The notes beneath the pieces are model-generated. The model saw nothing but the letters and a program-made list of their open reading frames with translations. It was not told the origin of the DNA and ran no database searches. From contig CAXAMN010026694.1 in the NCBI GenBank assembly GCA_963970005.1, positions 783,958-847,957 on the forward strand: a DNA stretch of 64,000 bases, given 5' to 3'. The translations under genes were made by a program, and so were the position numbers. Of this stretch, positions 54,151 to 64,000 are shown one piece after another (the first letter of the stretch is position 1; each line of letters starts with the position of its first letter). The DNA is from Durusdinium trenchii (Eukaryota; Sar; Dinophyceae; Suessiales; Symbiodiniaceae).

Positions 54151-55260
54151 AGAAAGTCAGTAGTCGGTCCTTTCCTTCGAATATGAGTCATGCGTGCAGA
54201 AAGTCAGTAGGAAATAACTCTGACAGAGTAGGAAAGGAAACAACTCCTCGCAACTTCATGAAATTCCTTGGGCAGCATCCACCATCTCCCAAGCAGATCT
54301 GTTAGCAAGTTCCTCATGGTGCATTGTACAAGGGCGACAGCGAATTGTGCTGCAGCCAGTCCTTTTTGTTCATGTTGGAAGATCTAGATAGGCATAGATC
54401 TAAAAGGATTAACACCAGTTCTGCAGTCTGAGGCAGGAATTCAAGGCATGATCAATCATGAGGCCAACAAGTTGATTCAAGCCAATCTTGATGTTGGTAA
54501 AGAAGAATGGGGGCTTAAACAAGTTCCACATAATCTACCAGGTTTCACAAGCAAGTCTGTCCACAAGTCCACACCTCCATCACCGTCCTCTTCAATTTCC
54601 TTCTTCTGCCTTTCATAGGCCTGCCAATTGACCGGTGCCTAAAGATTCTCATGAGAAAAGTTGGCTTGTCTCATCAGTCCTGCTTTCATGTTCTTTAAGG
54701 ATCTCAACGCCGTGAATATCAAACCCTCACGGCAACAAAGGCCATCAAAGGTCCAGAATGGACACACGCAACTACCTTCAGTTTCGGAATGGTGTTCACT
54801 TCCTGGTGCTACAATGTGCTACACTAACGGCACTTATGGTGCCATCATCTATGTTGAGCTGGAGCAAAGCGTTCTCTACGACATTTTATAGTTTGGCTGC
54901 AACTTAGGAAGAGGTTGTCGTCAAGTTGTCGTCTTAAGCAACTCGAAGACGAGAGCACAAACGTCATGCAATCGATGTGCAAACCTTTCCCTGTCCAGAG
55001 CCTCTTGGTTGAATTGCACGTGTTTCAGTCGCTTCTCATGGGCACGTAGCAGAGAGTCCTCATTGGCAGCAGGTTGTTTAGGTTGGGGTGGAGGTGCAAA
55101 ATCCCCAAAGGTACCCAGAGTGGCATCAGATTTGTCAGTGCAAGCTTCAACTTTTGACTAACATGCTTGTACTCTGACCAGGATGAGTTGATTTCTTGGC
55201 AGTCACATCCCACATGCTGCAAGCTCTGCAAACCTGTGTGTGTGTGACTCGGCAGCAGCT
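54151..55260. other. Spacer or introns with weak exon candidates
   Basis: 54661-54891 (plus) reads KDLNAVNIKPSRQQRPSK and may be an upstream exon of the 55.3-kb gene. 55025-55231 (minus) is also open. No repeats were seen. Confidence 0.3.
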
Positions 55261-55264
55261 TCAG

Positions 55265-55770
55265 CGAGATTCCTGGTTGAAGACATCCCAGCCGAAGGCA
55301 TCAGGATTTCCTCTTTTCGAGAGCTGGGTCGGTTGCAAGGAAGCAGTCTCAAAGACTGTTGGCTAAATTAAGTTGCGAGTGCCACAACATGGCTTCACTT
55401 GTCCAGGAGCTTGCAACCAGTTTTGACCAGCTGCCATAGAAGCGGAGGGTGCTTAGTGTCAATGCGTCATTCAGTTGGGGCCGAATCATATTTATGCTGA
55501 TTTGGATAGGGCCCTACCAGCTATGGAGTTGGTGTCCTTTCTTCTTCTTTGCCTCACGCTGCTCTGCATACCTCAGGTGAAAGAATGCATGTTCAGGAGA
55601 TGGAAGCGCTTAGTATCAAGCAGGGTGGAGAAGGAATTTGCCCAAGTGAGCAGCTCGGTGGACTTCAACTTTTGCGCAATCCCGAACAGCAACTATGTTG
55701 CTTGTTTAAACCCTATTCTTCGTCGCAGTTATATAGGGAGAGAACCCCAGAGTCCGTGACTGCAAAGTGA
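55265..55770 (+). CDS. Hypothetical gene end with a GA-AG intron
   Basis: Exon one (55265-55339), after gcagcagcttcag, reads RFLVEDIPAEGIRISSF and RELGRLQ and stops one base into a codon before GAAGCAG, a GA donor. The pyrimidine-rich acceptor ctgctctgcatacctcag starts exon two (55577-55770), which joins in phase as GERMHVQEMEALSIKQGGE, EQLGGLQLLRNPEQQLC and SSQLYRERTPESVTAK to TGA. The intron is 237 nt. No long minus-strand frame overlaps exon two. A different plus frame there (VKECMFRRWKRLVSSR) is also open and would pair with a membrane-like start at 55522. No family was recognised. Confidence 0.5.
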
Positions 55771-55829
55771 AGCACTGCTCAAACTTGCATTATCAAAGAA
55801 TACATTGTATTGAATCCTAGGAACAAGGT

Positions 55830-55995
55830 TCGCTACTAGTAACAAGTGCATCGCTTCTAGTAACAAGTGCCTTACTAGTAGTAACAATGTTTGCTATTAG
55901 GAACAAGAAGCTAGTAGAAACAAGTGCCACGCTACTAGGAACAAGTGCCTTACTAGTAGTAACAAGAAGCTATTAGGAACAATGTTCGGTCCTTT
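55830..55995. repeat. Dispersed CTAGTAG repeat cluster
   Basis: At least eight variants of ctactagtaacaagtgc and gctattaggaacaagaagc in tandem, just downstream of the gene end. Confidence 0.8.
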
Positions 55996-56045
55996 TAACA
56001 CATTGTATTGAATACATCTTCGGTTCTCAGACCGGACGGACAAGT

Positions 56046-56312
56046 ATGCCGATACGCCGGTTTATGACACACACGGCTGGCTGCAAGTTTTTGCAACGCG
56101 GAACTTTCTCTTCCCTTCTTCCTTTTGAAATCGGCCCACAGAGGCAAATCTCTGGATGCTTCATGTATTGCCAAGTTTCTCTATGGTGTCCCCAAGATAC
56201 TCCTTTCCGTCTGGAAGGTTTGATTTCCTGGCAACCGTTGCCGACTCAAAGATCGCGAGCGAAGGAAAGAGACTCAGTCTCTGCATTGTATCATATCAGA
56301 AAGGTGGATTGA
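56046..56312 (+). CDS. Hypothetical protein, 88 codons from ATG
   Basis: ATG at 56046 opens MPIRRFMTHTAGCKFLQR, LLPFEIGPQRQISGCFMY and RSRAKERDSVSALYHIRK to TGA. No splice sites are needed. It follows a dispersed repeat. No family was recognised. Confidence 0.33.
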   Translation: MPIRRFMTHTAGCKFLQRGTFSSLLPFEIGPQRQISGCFMYCQVSLWCPQDTPFRLEGLISWQPLPTQRSRAKERDSVSALYHIRKVD

Positions 56313-56402
56313 GCCGGAGATGAGTATCAGCGCTTGGTTCCAAACCCATAGACGAGTGACCTATATAAATTAGCTATGCAAAAAATTGAAGAAGGCCGAA
56401 GT

Positions 56403-56650
56403 CTACGTGCCTGTTCCGTCATCAATCACAAACGGAGCAACACGCAAGTGTACAGCCTGTTGAGTATTTCTACTGTATATCAAAATGACAGTACAAGTGT
56501 CATGCGGGCAAATTGGCGCAACCGTGTGCCAAACATGCCAAACTAAGCCTGGTTCGAGAATCTTTCTTGGTGTCGTCCTGTTGACAAAGGCCACGCCGAT
56601 GCCGCTCTCTTTGTCACAGCCCATTGTGGTCAGATTTGGCAAAGCAAGTT
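56403..56650 (-). CDS. Hypothetical terminal exon
   Basis: The minus strand, after ttatacgtggctag, reads PNLTTMGCDKESGIGVAF, VNRTTPRKILEPGLVWHVW and NTQQAVHLRVAPFVIDDG to a TAG. A GC donor (ggaacag before gcacgt) just before the stop is an alternative end. No plus-strand frame competes. No family was recognised. Confidence 0.45.
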
Positions 56651-56877
56651 CTAGCCACGTATAAATCCATCATCATCCACGTATACATCCAACTCAGAAG
56701 TGCAAGTCTATCAATACCTAAAACAAAATACGAGTAGTCTGGCAGAATCTGACACAACAGGACTGGACTGGACTCTTTAGAGGTGTCACATGGTTTCACT
56801 CTTGCGCCGAAGAGCCGTGATTTGGGTCATTTGGAATACAGTATTTTGGAGGGGGGTAACTGCTCTGACTTGATTGG

Positions 56878-57274
56878 TCACATGTCTTGGAGCCTCCTCC
56901 TTCTTCTCTTCTTCTGCTGTTCGCCTGGACCGTCATGTGATTTGTTGGGCTTCCCTTGCTGACCGAAGCGACCGGGCAGGGTCACATCCCTTGATTGGAC
57001 CGGCGTACGGTATGCTTCGTCTAAGTCGAACATCCCAACTCTACACAAACTGGACACATCACAACAATAGCATGTCCAAGCTGAAGGCAACAAGAAAAGA
57101 ACCTTCTCCTGGCAGTGCTACTGCAAACCAGCCGTAAACAGCCGTCGGGCCCTGTTCTGCTGCAATCGGAATCCGTGTCAACCATGAAGGCCTCGCGGCC
57201 ATCTTCTTGCTGTAGCCAGGATCTGATTCCCTCTTCTGCTCCTCAATGACCTCCCAAACGATACAGAATTGCAC
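56878..57274 (-). CDS. Hypothetical protein with basic C-terminus
   Basis: Minus strand. The upstream part (about 57265-57100) reads FCIVWEVIEEQKRESDPG, KKMAARPSWLTRIPIAAEQ and AVYGWFAVALPGE. The downstream part (57080-56878) follows gttcttttcttgttgccttcag and reads SLCRVGMFDLDEAYRTPVQ and PGRFGQQGKPNKSHDGPGE, ending GEQQKKRRRRRLQDM and TGA. The arginine run would be a good nuclear localisation signal. A phase-matched join is possible from a GC donor after GCAGAACAG (about 70-nt intron); the exact join is unresolved. It lies on the same strand downstream of the 58-kb gene. Confidence 0.45.
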
Positions 57275-57427
57275 ACAATGCTCAGGCTGGCCTGTCCTGA
57301 GCGAAAGTGAGTCAGTGAATTTGACCTCCCAATTTGCATTGCACAGAGTGTCTTTTCTTAGGCCAAGGACGAGGAGTCTGGCACTTCAATGAAGCAGTCT
57401 TCTTAGAAGTCCAGCTCACCAAGCTTG

Positions 57428-58257
57428 TTAATTACGTGAAACCAAGTGATTCAGGTCCTCGTCAAACTCAAAAGCAGCAAGCGAGAGGATTCGTCTCCTT
57501 TGCGGGTTGAATAGAAACTCTTGGGATCCAAAAAAATACTTTCCACTTCACTTCGACACTCAGACTTTGGGGAGGTCACACGCACCTCTTCTCGCCGGGC
57601 CTTTTCAAGCGCAAAGTAATGTTCGTCTGGGCTGGGCATCACAAAGACTTTCCTCGTCTTCTTGGCCTCTCCCTGCTGCTTGACAGGCTCTGCTTTCTTG
57701 ATCTCGATGGCGGTCTGAAGACGTCGCTGTTCCGCAAGGTGTACCAATCGACTGAAGTCAAACTCTTCCGTTCGGGACTCCTTGGGCTTCGGCTCCGGGT
57801 CCGTTTGCACTCCCGTGCTTACCAGACTCGCTGGCTGTCTCCTTCTCGAGATCTGATCCATCTGCCTGCAACACGTCAGTCCACAATGCCATGTCTCCTC
57901 CGTGTCGCCTTCGTCTCTTCCTTCACTTCCATCTCTGCTCCGTGCATCGAACCGGTGGTCTTCACCCGTCGAACGCACGGTCGATGGGGAGCCTGGAGAA
58001 CGCTCGATGTCGTGTCTAGGAGACGACTGCCTGGCAATCGTGTGCAGTTCCAGTTCGAGGTCCACGCAGTGCTCTTCCGCCCCCGCGGCCTCGGTCTCCG
58101 CCGCGCGAAAGCTCGGAGAGCGTGCGGTCGCAGCTTCCGTGGTTCGATTCTCGGACACGGAGCTCTCTTTGCTGCTGGTTCGCAGGTCGGCTTCCAGATC
58201 GAAGTTCTTTTGGTCTTTTCTGGACCGTTTCCATGGCCATGTCCATGTCCACTTCAT
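57428..58257 (-). CDS. Hypothetical acidic/basic low-complexity protein
   Basis: ATG at 58257 with an in-frame TGA five codons upstream gives MKWTWTWPWKRSRKDQ, then an acidic, Ser/Glu-rich region (TTEAATARSPSFRAAETEA, GAEEHCVDLELELHTIA), HCGLTCCRQMDQISRRRQ, STGVQTDPEPKPKESRTEE and VFVMPSPDEHYFALEKAR. The first frame stops at 57451, but an overlapping frame reads LSLAAFEFDEDLNHLVSRN to a TAA at 57428 and looks like the real C-terminus, implying a short intron or a frameshift between about 57600 and 57480. No domain was recognised. Much of the chain is probably disordered. It is the longest non-repeat, non-transposon frame in the window. Confidence 0.52.
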
Positions 58258-58259
58258 TG

Positions 58260-59280
58260 AATAGAACGATCAACTAACAAGTCGCACAATCTGATTGTTG
58301 CAGTATCACCCCTCCTTGTTTATACTTAGTCCAATGGCGTACAGTAAATAATGTCATTGGGGTAGGGTAGTACTCTGAACTCTGACAATCCAGGAAGCAT
58401 GAAAATTGATGAACCATGCGCATACCTCATCCTCATATCCTTTTGAAAGCACCTGCAGGGACCTTTGAAATGCAGCGGGGCAAGAACTTGCACAACCTGG
58501 CAATACAAAGTGTCTCCGTTGCGAGTTCATGCCTCAGACCGTCATACAAAATTGATCGGCTCAATCATCTGGGAATGTGCAAGCATAAACAGAGAGAGAG
58601 AGAGAAAGAGAGAGAGATGTGCCCAAAGGACTGTGCATGCTGTCTCAAAATGCAAGTTCGCAGGTGGAAGACCAAATGCGGCAAACGTGCATGCGCTTCT
58701 TCCGATTGGTGTTTGGTTGTTCCCCCCTTTGAACGTGCCTCACCCAAAGCATAAGGAACGTCTTTCTCTGTGTCAGGCAAGCTCAGAAAGCACACCTAGG
58801 ACCTAGTTCACTTAAACCGCACAGCCATCTCAGCCAGCCTCCTTGTTGTTTGCCACGCGGCCTGCTTGAGAGACTCTGGACTCCGAACTCCGCTCCAAAA
58901 GGAGCAACGGTCTTGCCTTCAATTCAACACCTTGCATGTCCTCAACGCTGGTTTGGGAGTGTCCGTGTAAATAACATCGAATTGCACCAAAAGGCTCTGA
59001 CACATGCAGTGTTTGAATGCAGCACTCGACAGGTTGGCAGAAATGAGGCTCAACATGCCCCAGCCAGAAGCTCCCACCTTGATTCATCTTCAGCCTCCAG
59101 AGCATCCGCTCAATCGCCAGCTTGAGTGGATGCTATAAAGGGTCCCAACCAAGGCACCCGCACGAAAAGTTTTAAGGAAACAGCATTTACAACAGATTCA
59201 GAATCTAGCCAGCAAAAGTCTCATATGGCTAATGGACCTAAAGGATACTACGGATACAGTATATATCACCTGCAGAGTTA
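58260..59280. other. Spacer, GA microsatellite and ambiguous frames
   Basis: A GA tract (58591-58616) interrupts plus-strand frames at 58416-58806. 58830-59105 is open on both strands; the minus strand has a short exon-like piece (FGAIRCYLHGHSQTSVEDM) with acceptor and GT donor, the plus strand reads HAVFECSTRQVGRNEAQ. Confidence 0.3.
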
Positions 59281-59281
59281 T

Positions 59282-59551
59282 CTAAAGATATCCTTCCAGT
59301 ATTCTATGATTTTTTCTAGACCTGAGACCAGCGCCTGAGCTCGTAGAGCTTCCTCTCACGCTCGGTCTTCGGTGGTGGTAGTCCAGCAGCTGCAATGCGG
59401 AGCCCGCGGAGACCGAACGACAGCTGGTGACGAACATGACTCTAAGATTCTCACACCCAAAGTGATCCCAAGAGTTCAGTATCAATTGGAAGATAATGAG
59501 CTCCACTAGACCGAAAACGCCCCTACGCGTGTAGTTTCTGCAATTACACAT
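59282..59551 (-). CDS. Hypothetical exon
   Basis: The minus strand reads VFGLVELIIFQLILNSWDH, CENLRVMFVTSCRSVSAGS and LQLLDYHHRRPSVRGSSTS, with a possible GT donor after ggcgctg. No long plus-strand frame competes after 59340. No family was recognised. Confidence 0.38.
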   Translation of the reverse strand: MCNCRNYTRRGVFGLVELIIFQLILNSWDHFGCENLRVMFVTSCRSVSAGSALQLLDYHHRRPSVRGSSTSSGAGLRSRKNHRILEGYL

Positions 59552-60600
59552 TCAACATGCTTCTGAGGATGCCTACGGATGAAACTGTTTACAATGATAT
59601 TACATCAGACACTGCGTTATTTAGGCAATCGTATGTTAATGATACACTCAAAACCAACTGCACCATACCAGCAAGCAGGTAGGGAATAGTAGGCCATCGC
59701 TATTAGGTTGGAGGCCATTGCTTCTATCATACAAACTATCATACAATTATTAGGTTAATCAGTTGATCATCTCACACAATCAATCTCATCGAATTCTGGG
59801 GTCCAGGCTTTCACTCGGAATCGTCTCCTCCTGACCCAAGTGGCACTGGGGAGGAGAACGTCTCACCAGAAAGGCCGGTCAATGGTCACTAGGCTGAAGA
59901 GGCTCAACCTGTTCTTTTGGGAGCAATGTTTCTTTTAACAATATATATATATAAGTCCACCAGACATGCATGTGTTCTTCATTAAGTGACATACATAATT
60001 GCTTCGAAGGTTTTCGGTGACCGTATGATCGCATGATTTTCTTTGATCACTTCGTCTTTTCAAAGATACGGCCACCGAGTCGCCATGTGTGCATCCTCAA
60101 ACCTTTCGTGAGTCGCCATGTTGAGCAGTCACAAGTTGGCATAGAACATCCAAAGTCACAAAATGTCATAAGTGCCCTCACGCATGCGAATGGCATCATA
60201 TGGCATCCATCGGGTGGAGTATATATTCGAATGGATATCCCTGCGCCTCAGCCTTTCGTTTCAGGCTGGTGCCACTGATCTCATTGCCTGTGGCGGCGCC
60301 ACCTGCAGGGTCCATGTTTGCACCTTCCATGTTGACACAAAACATAAAAGGATAAGAAAACGGTAGCCTTCCAAACCCGACCATGATTATATAATATAAG
60401 ATAAAGAATAGCTAACAAATACCTATATACTTTCATATAAGTTTTTAGAATCTGTTAGATGTGGAAATGCAATCGCAAGATGTGGCAGGCAGGAAGCATC
60501 TAGGATGTCTCATACCCTACAAGTTAAAAGGCTCAACTCTCCGCACAACGGTGTATGTGTGTATTGACTTTTTTTTATATCTACAAGCGAACAGCCAATA
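59552..60600. other. Spacer with a dispersed repeat and one weak exon
   Basis: 59693-59735 is a short copy of ccatcgctattaggttggagg. At about 60338-60200 the minus strand reads NMEGANMDPAGGAATGNE and SLKRKAEAQGYPFEYIL, a possible exon. AT microsatellite lies near 59940. Confidence 0.32.
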
Positions 60601-60724
60601 TTTACTCATGTCTCTATGTCAGAACAGACACAAATGCTCTTGGTGATGTCGCAAGATGGTCTAGGAATTGATCAATTATCCTCAGTTGAACTTTACAACG
60701 ACGACACCTCCCCGTACAAACCAC

Positions 60725-60861
60725 CTCGCATTCATTCCAACGTTGTCGATTTGGGTGCAAATTCGGGTAAATTTGTGTGCGAATTCGTGAAAAGCTTGAA
60801 CTTTGGCACCATCACCTGGCTTGCCAGCCAAGATCTGCTTCCCCTGTTGCGCGGCGTTCGC
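60725..60861 (-). CDS. Hypothetical internal exon
   Basis: The minus strand, after ctggcgtgccctgcag, reads in phase 0 ANAAQQGKQILAGKPGDGA and KVQAFHEFAHKFTRICTQ and IDNVGMNAR, ending two bases into a codon at a GT donor (gcgag before gtggtt). Many codons end in G or C. A plus-strand frame (60616-60885, DGLGIDQLSSVELYNDD) overlaps and is the alternative. No family was recognised. Confidence 0.42.
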
Positions 60862-60899
60862 CTGCAGGGCACGCCAGACATTTGACAAGTGAAGGTTAA

Positions 60900-61256
60900 T
60901 TGAAGAATCCTGGCCTAAACATGTCCCACAATGGCAGCACCTGCCTCATCTGGTTCTATCGGGTTATATGTTTGGTCCATACAAAGGGATGTCCTGTCTT
61001 CAGTGATTCTTTTATATTAGCTGCTCTTAGTAGGCTGTTAGTTCACGCCATGCAGCCCAAACGGTCATGCACATTCGTGCCCAGCCACCCCACGGTTTTC
61101 ATGTCTCTCGTTGGTCCCCAGTCCGCCTTAGGGGCAACATCTTCTGTCAGGTTTTGGATCTGCTTGCTCATCCTGGGCCACCAGGTCGTTTACAACGAAT
61201 GGCACAAGTTCTTCGCCAAATGGCTTGAAGTTCTTCTGGCAAACATGAAGTCATGA
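60900..61256 (+). CDS. Hypothetical open frame
   Basis: The plus strand is open for 119 codons with hydrophobic stretches (FILAALSRLLVHAMQ, FWICLLILGHQVVYNEW) to TGA. There is no ATG at its start. The minus strand is open over the last third. No family was recognised. Confidence 0.28.
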   Translation: MKNPGLNMSHNGSTCLIWFYRVICLVHTKGCPVFSDSFILAALSRLLVHAMQPKRSCTFVPSHPTVFMSLVGPQSALGATSSVRFWICLLILGHQVVYNEWHKFFAKWLEVLLANMKS

Positions 61257-61259
61257 TTG

Positions 61260-62180
61260 GCATTTGGCAGCACGCACCCAGCAGAGTGCAAAGCAAGTGA
61301 CTCAGTGTGGAAGTCGACTCCACTTTGTGTCTTTGCGCCGACCTGCAAGCCAAGTATGGCCATTTCGTCAGCAACACAAGTCTAAAACGATATGATGTTG
61401 TTTAATGCGCAGCCTCCAAAAAAACATTGACAGCGAGCAATTGTCAAACGCGACAAACAAAAGCTATACCAAATCAACTCTCTGGTCGTGTCGATGTGCT
61501 TGGCGTGAGGGGATGGACCTAGTAGAATTGTCAGTGGTGAGCCGGTCCACTTGCACCTGATTGAATTGCTGCAGCAAAATGTCTATTCCCAGTCCCGACT
61601 GTGGAACATCCCTGGAATCTGGAAACACTGCCACTCATAACACTACCACCCGCCAGCCTCTCCACAACCAACGATGGTGCAAGACACCCGTGGGCGCTCG
61701 TCCCGGTCCTGAGTGGCTGGCAAAGCGCAAACTCGAGCAATCTGCTCCGCTGCAACCAACCATCCGATAATCTAATTCTGATTCTAGTCCAATGTAACCA
61801 TCTAACTAACCATCTATATAATACATTCATACAGTGTTCAAACATACTATAATACCAATCAACAACCCATTTTGCTCAAACATTCTGTCTCACCCACCAA
61901 GTCAGTCCCCGATCCCATCCGACCGTCCACACTTCGGAACATCGAGGCCCCATCGGTTGGCACGGCAGCTACTGCACGGATCACGTCCATCCCTTCAACC
62001 ACCTGGTGGAGGGTTGCTGATGCAATCTGTCAGACCCTGCCGCATTCTACGTCCAAAACGAAGTTGCAAAGTACATGTATTTGTGAGCAGCTTCATTTAC
62101 TATGGACTTCTGGAAAACTGTGATGAGATTAGACCGCAGTTTTACGAGTGCATCAACACATCGTGGCATCGTCAGCCAAA
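61260..62180. other. Ambiguous open frames
   Basis: 61561-61770 (plus, TSLESGNTATHNTTTRQ) and 61845-61531 (minus, SRLLEFALCQPLRTGTSA) overlap. 61872-62123 (plus) reads PIRPSTLRNIEAPSVGTAA. No splice-consistent set was found. Confidence 0.3.
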
Positions 62181-62185
62181 ACTGA

Positions 62186-62683
62186 GTGACGTTTCGATTC
62201 CTGTCTCCTTGTTCCACATTACAAAGTAAAGCTGCGCTTTTTCAGGACACATCCGCGCACCTGACCGAAAGCAATGTGCTTGTTGTCAAGTTGCACACTG
62301 CGCCTTCACAAGCCGAAAAAATGGGGGTTGTGGAAGGGCATCCTGAACGTGCGTAGAAAGCAGAAAACAACGAATTCATGGCAATGGCAAAAAAAGACTT
62401 CATATCAGCCACCTATGACTATGACCATCTGAGTTGGCGTCCTCAGTTTCTGGTGGAGAACTGGAAAAAAGAAGAAACGGAGTGCTCCCCTGTTGCGGAA
62501 GATCCCTTTCCAACCACCGCGGCTGCGTACTTCAAGGTGATGAAGAACTGTGAGCCATTGCTGTTTCGGCCTCACAAAGCATTGGAGCAGTTTCTGAAGA
62601 ACGAGCTTTCGGAAATGGCATCTTTGCCAAAAGATGCCAGGGATGACCCGCGTGGCCGTGTGGTCTCTGGGAACTGCATGTAA
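62186..62683 (+). CDS. Hypothetical protein, ORF interrupted by one TAG
   Basis: The plus strand is open in a single frame from 62186 to a TAA at 62681 except for one TAG at 62354-62356. Before it: QSKAALFQDTSAHLTESN and VVKLHTAPSQAEKMGVVEG. After it: MAMAKKDFISATYDYDHLS (ATG at 62378), WRPQFLVENWKKEETECS, AYFKVMKNCEPLLFRPHKA and LEQFLKNELSEMASLPKDA. Either translation begins at 62378 (101 residues), or the TAG marks a recent pseudogene, or the upstream part ends at a GT donor (gaac before gtgcgt) of another splice form. No family was recognised. The codon pattern after 62378 is the most convincing in the last 5 kb. Confidence 0.48.
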
Positions 62684-62697
62684 AGAATGTTTATGAA

Positions 62698-62785
62698 TAA
62701 CAAGAAGCTACTAGTAACAAGTGCATCGCTACTAGTAACAAGTGCCTTACTAGTAGTAACAAGAAGCTATTAGAAACAAGAAGCA
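62698..62785. repeat. Dispersed CTAGTAG repeat
   Basis: aacaagaagctactagtaac, aagtgcatcgctactagtaac and aagtgccttactagtagtaac in tandem, immediately after the gene end, as at 55.8 kb. Confidence 0.8.
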
Positions 62786-62789
62786 TACT

Positions 62790-63585
62790 CGTCTGGATGT
62801 TGATTGTGATGGAACGGTGTTTTCATGTCTGTGGAGGGAAGTTGAGTCGAGGGGCAAAATAGGTATCTCAACAAGGCATGTTGGTTACAGCACTCAAGTC
62901 AATATTCTACTGACTCCAGGTCAATCTGGACTTTTGCCTCTTCTCTCACAGATCTCGGTGTCCAGGCCTTTGTTGGCCATACTGACAACGCCTGCCTGTC
63001 AGCAAGCTGGTGTCTCTTTGGGGAATTAAGCACCATCCCAAAGCAGGCTGGGTGAAAAATAGTGAAAATCCATCTGGCGTGGTGGTGAGTTCAAGTCTCT
63101 GATGTGCATACGTATGCCATATGAAATGTGACAAATTGTGCATCTCATCCCTATCTCTACTCTGCACCTGCCTGGGTATGCCGCCTAACAAAGTCCTCAT
63201 CATTGAAGGTGCCCCCCGTAGATGCTCTCACCACCTACAGTTGCAAACAGTTCTCGTCTGTGCCTCAATGCCTTGGGAAAACTCTTCCAACGCTTGCAAC
63301 TGTGAAAGCCACACATAAACGTAGAAAGTCATGCCAAGTGTAAAGCAGGCAAAAAGGGTAAAGCAAGTGAAAAAGGCACATCACATCTGTCTCAATTTAA
63401 GGGGGTGTTTATAAGCTTGCTAAAGGATGGTAGACTCTTCCAAACGGTTCAGCAGTACAACTAGGCAACCCTCACCATCTCCGTTGTTGAACTGAAAGTC
63501 ACCAGTTTGGATCATAAAGTTCTTCACCTGGACTCGTGGCTGCTCCAAAATCCCGTCCAGTGCACCGCTTTGGTCTATGCAAGAA
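62790..63585. other. Spacer, open on both strands in part
   Basis: 62817-63029 (plus) and 63203-62946 (minus) are both open. 63121-63343 has two open plus frames. None has convincing splice context. Confidence 0.3.
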
Positions 63586-63587
63586 GT

Positions 63588-63700
63588 AGCGTCCTTGCTC
63601 CTAGTAGCGATGCCAGGAGCCCCTAGTAACTAGTAGCTTCTTGTTCCTGGTAGTAAGGCCAGGAGCCCCTAGAAGTGTCCTTGCTCCTAGTAAGGGCACT
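63588..63700. repeat. Dispersed CTAGTAG repeat, reverse orientation
   Basis: cttgctcctagtagcgatgcc, aggagcccctagtaactag and tagcttcttgttcctggtag: the reverse orientation relative to the 62.7-kb copy about 0.9 kb away. Confidence 0.78.
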
Positions 63701-64000
63701 CGAACGCCTTTTGAGAATGCTGGATTGTTGCACTTAAGAAGTGTCCAAACCGACTACGCATGAGAAAAGAATCCATACATTCAGGACAATTCCGTGCTCT
63801 CGCCAATTGCAGCTGCAAAAACCCACACAAATCTACCAGGAGTAAGTACTCGTTGTTGGGGATCTATTCTATGGCAAGAACCTAACCAGGGGCGCAAACC
63901 TAAGAGTTCAAAATGGCTGACATGAAAAACAGTGTAGACCTGGCTGACAATCCCATGTGAAATGCTGGCACAACATGGACAACTGGTGGAAACCTCTCAC
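63700..64000. other. End of window, nothing supported
   Basis: No exon or repeat was recognised. Confidence 0.3.

Noticed and set aside
1..64000. Bacterial operons, defence islands, prophage or riboswitches
   Set aside because: There is no run of long adjacent ORFs with ribosome binding sites and no recognisable prokaryotic domain; gene structure and repeats are eukaryotic.

Overview
The window looks like nuclear DNA of a dinoflagellate, most probably a Symbiodiniaceae-type (Symbiodinium-like) genome. The grounds are: no bacterial operon layout or Shine-Dalgarno-led genes; short candidate exons separated by introns that keep reading phase when the donor is GT, GC or GA; degenerate LINE-type retroelements with an endonuclease (EEP), reverse transcriptase, a C-x2-C-x7-H-x4-C finger and RNase H; and several repeat families (a 42-bp minisatellite, a 40-bp minisatellite, and a dispersed CTAGTAG-cored repeat) that I associate with Symbiodiniaceae assemblies. 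The genus is not assigned.

Layout. 0-0.8 kb: tandem duplications and CT/CA simple sequence. 0.8-4.1 kb: two very AT-rich islands around a minus-strand LINE endonuclease remnant. 4.2-6 kb: possible exons and short CG-containing repeats. 6.5-8.1 kb: a mosaic of duplicated blocks with one inverted segment. 8.5-11 kb: a satellite with a unit near 495 bp, then long poly-C tracts. 12.9-14.7 kb: candidate exons including a minus-strand secreted collagen-like (Gly-X-Y) protein. 14.7-16.1 kb: simple GA/GTGA sequence and a 42-bp minisatellite. 18.7-19.9 kb: a broken retrotransposon polyprotein fragment. 20.7-26.3 kb: candidate genes on both strands. 27.2-27.7 kb: 12-bp and 40-bp tandem repeats. 31.5-34.9 kb: three candidate spliced genes. 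35-38 kb: a plus-strand LINE with a large internal deletion, next to a Rab-like G3-motif fragment. 40-41.6 kb: a second LINE-type remnant. 43-64 kb: many short candidate exons on both strands, the best being at 43.5-43.9, 46.4-46.9, 55.3-55.8, 56.4-58.3, 60.7-60.9 and 62.2-62.7 kb.

Apart from the retroelements, the collagen-like protein and the Rab-like fragment, I recognised no protein family. Many stretches are open on both strands, so the strand of single-exon calls is often uncertain. The strongest host-gene evidence is where two or more exons join in phase at plausible splice sites. No CRISPR, complete tRNA, rRNA or bacterial-type regulatory element was found. Gene products cannot be linked into a pathway from this sequence.
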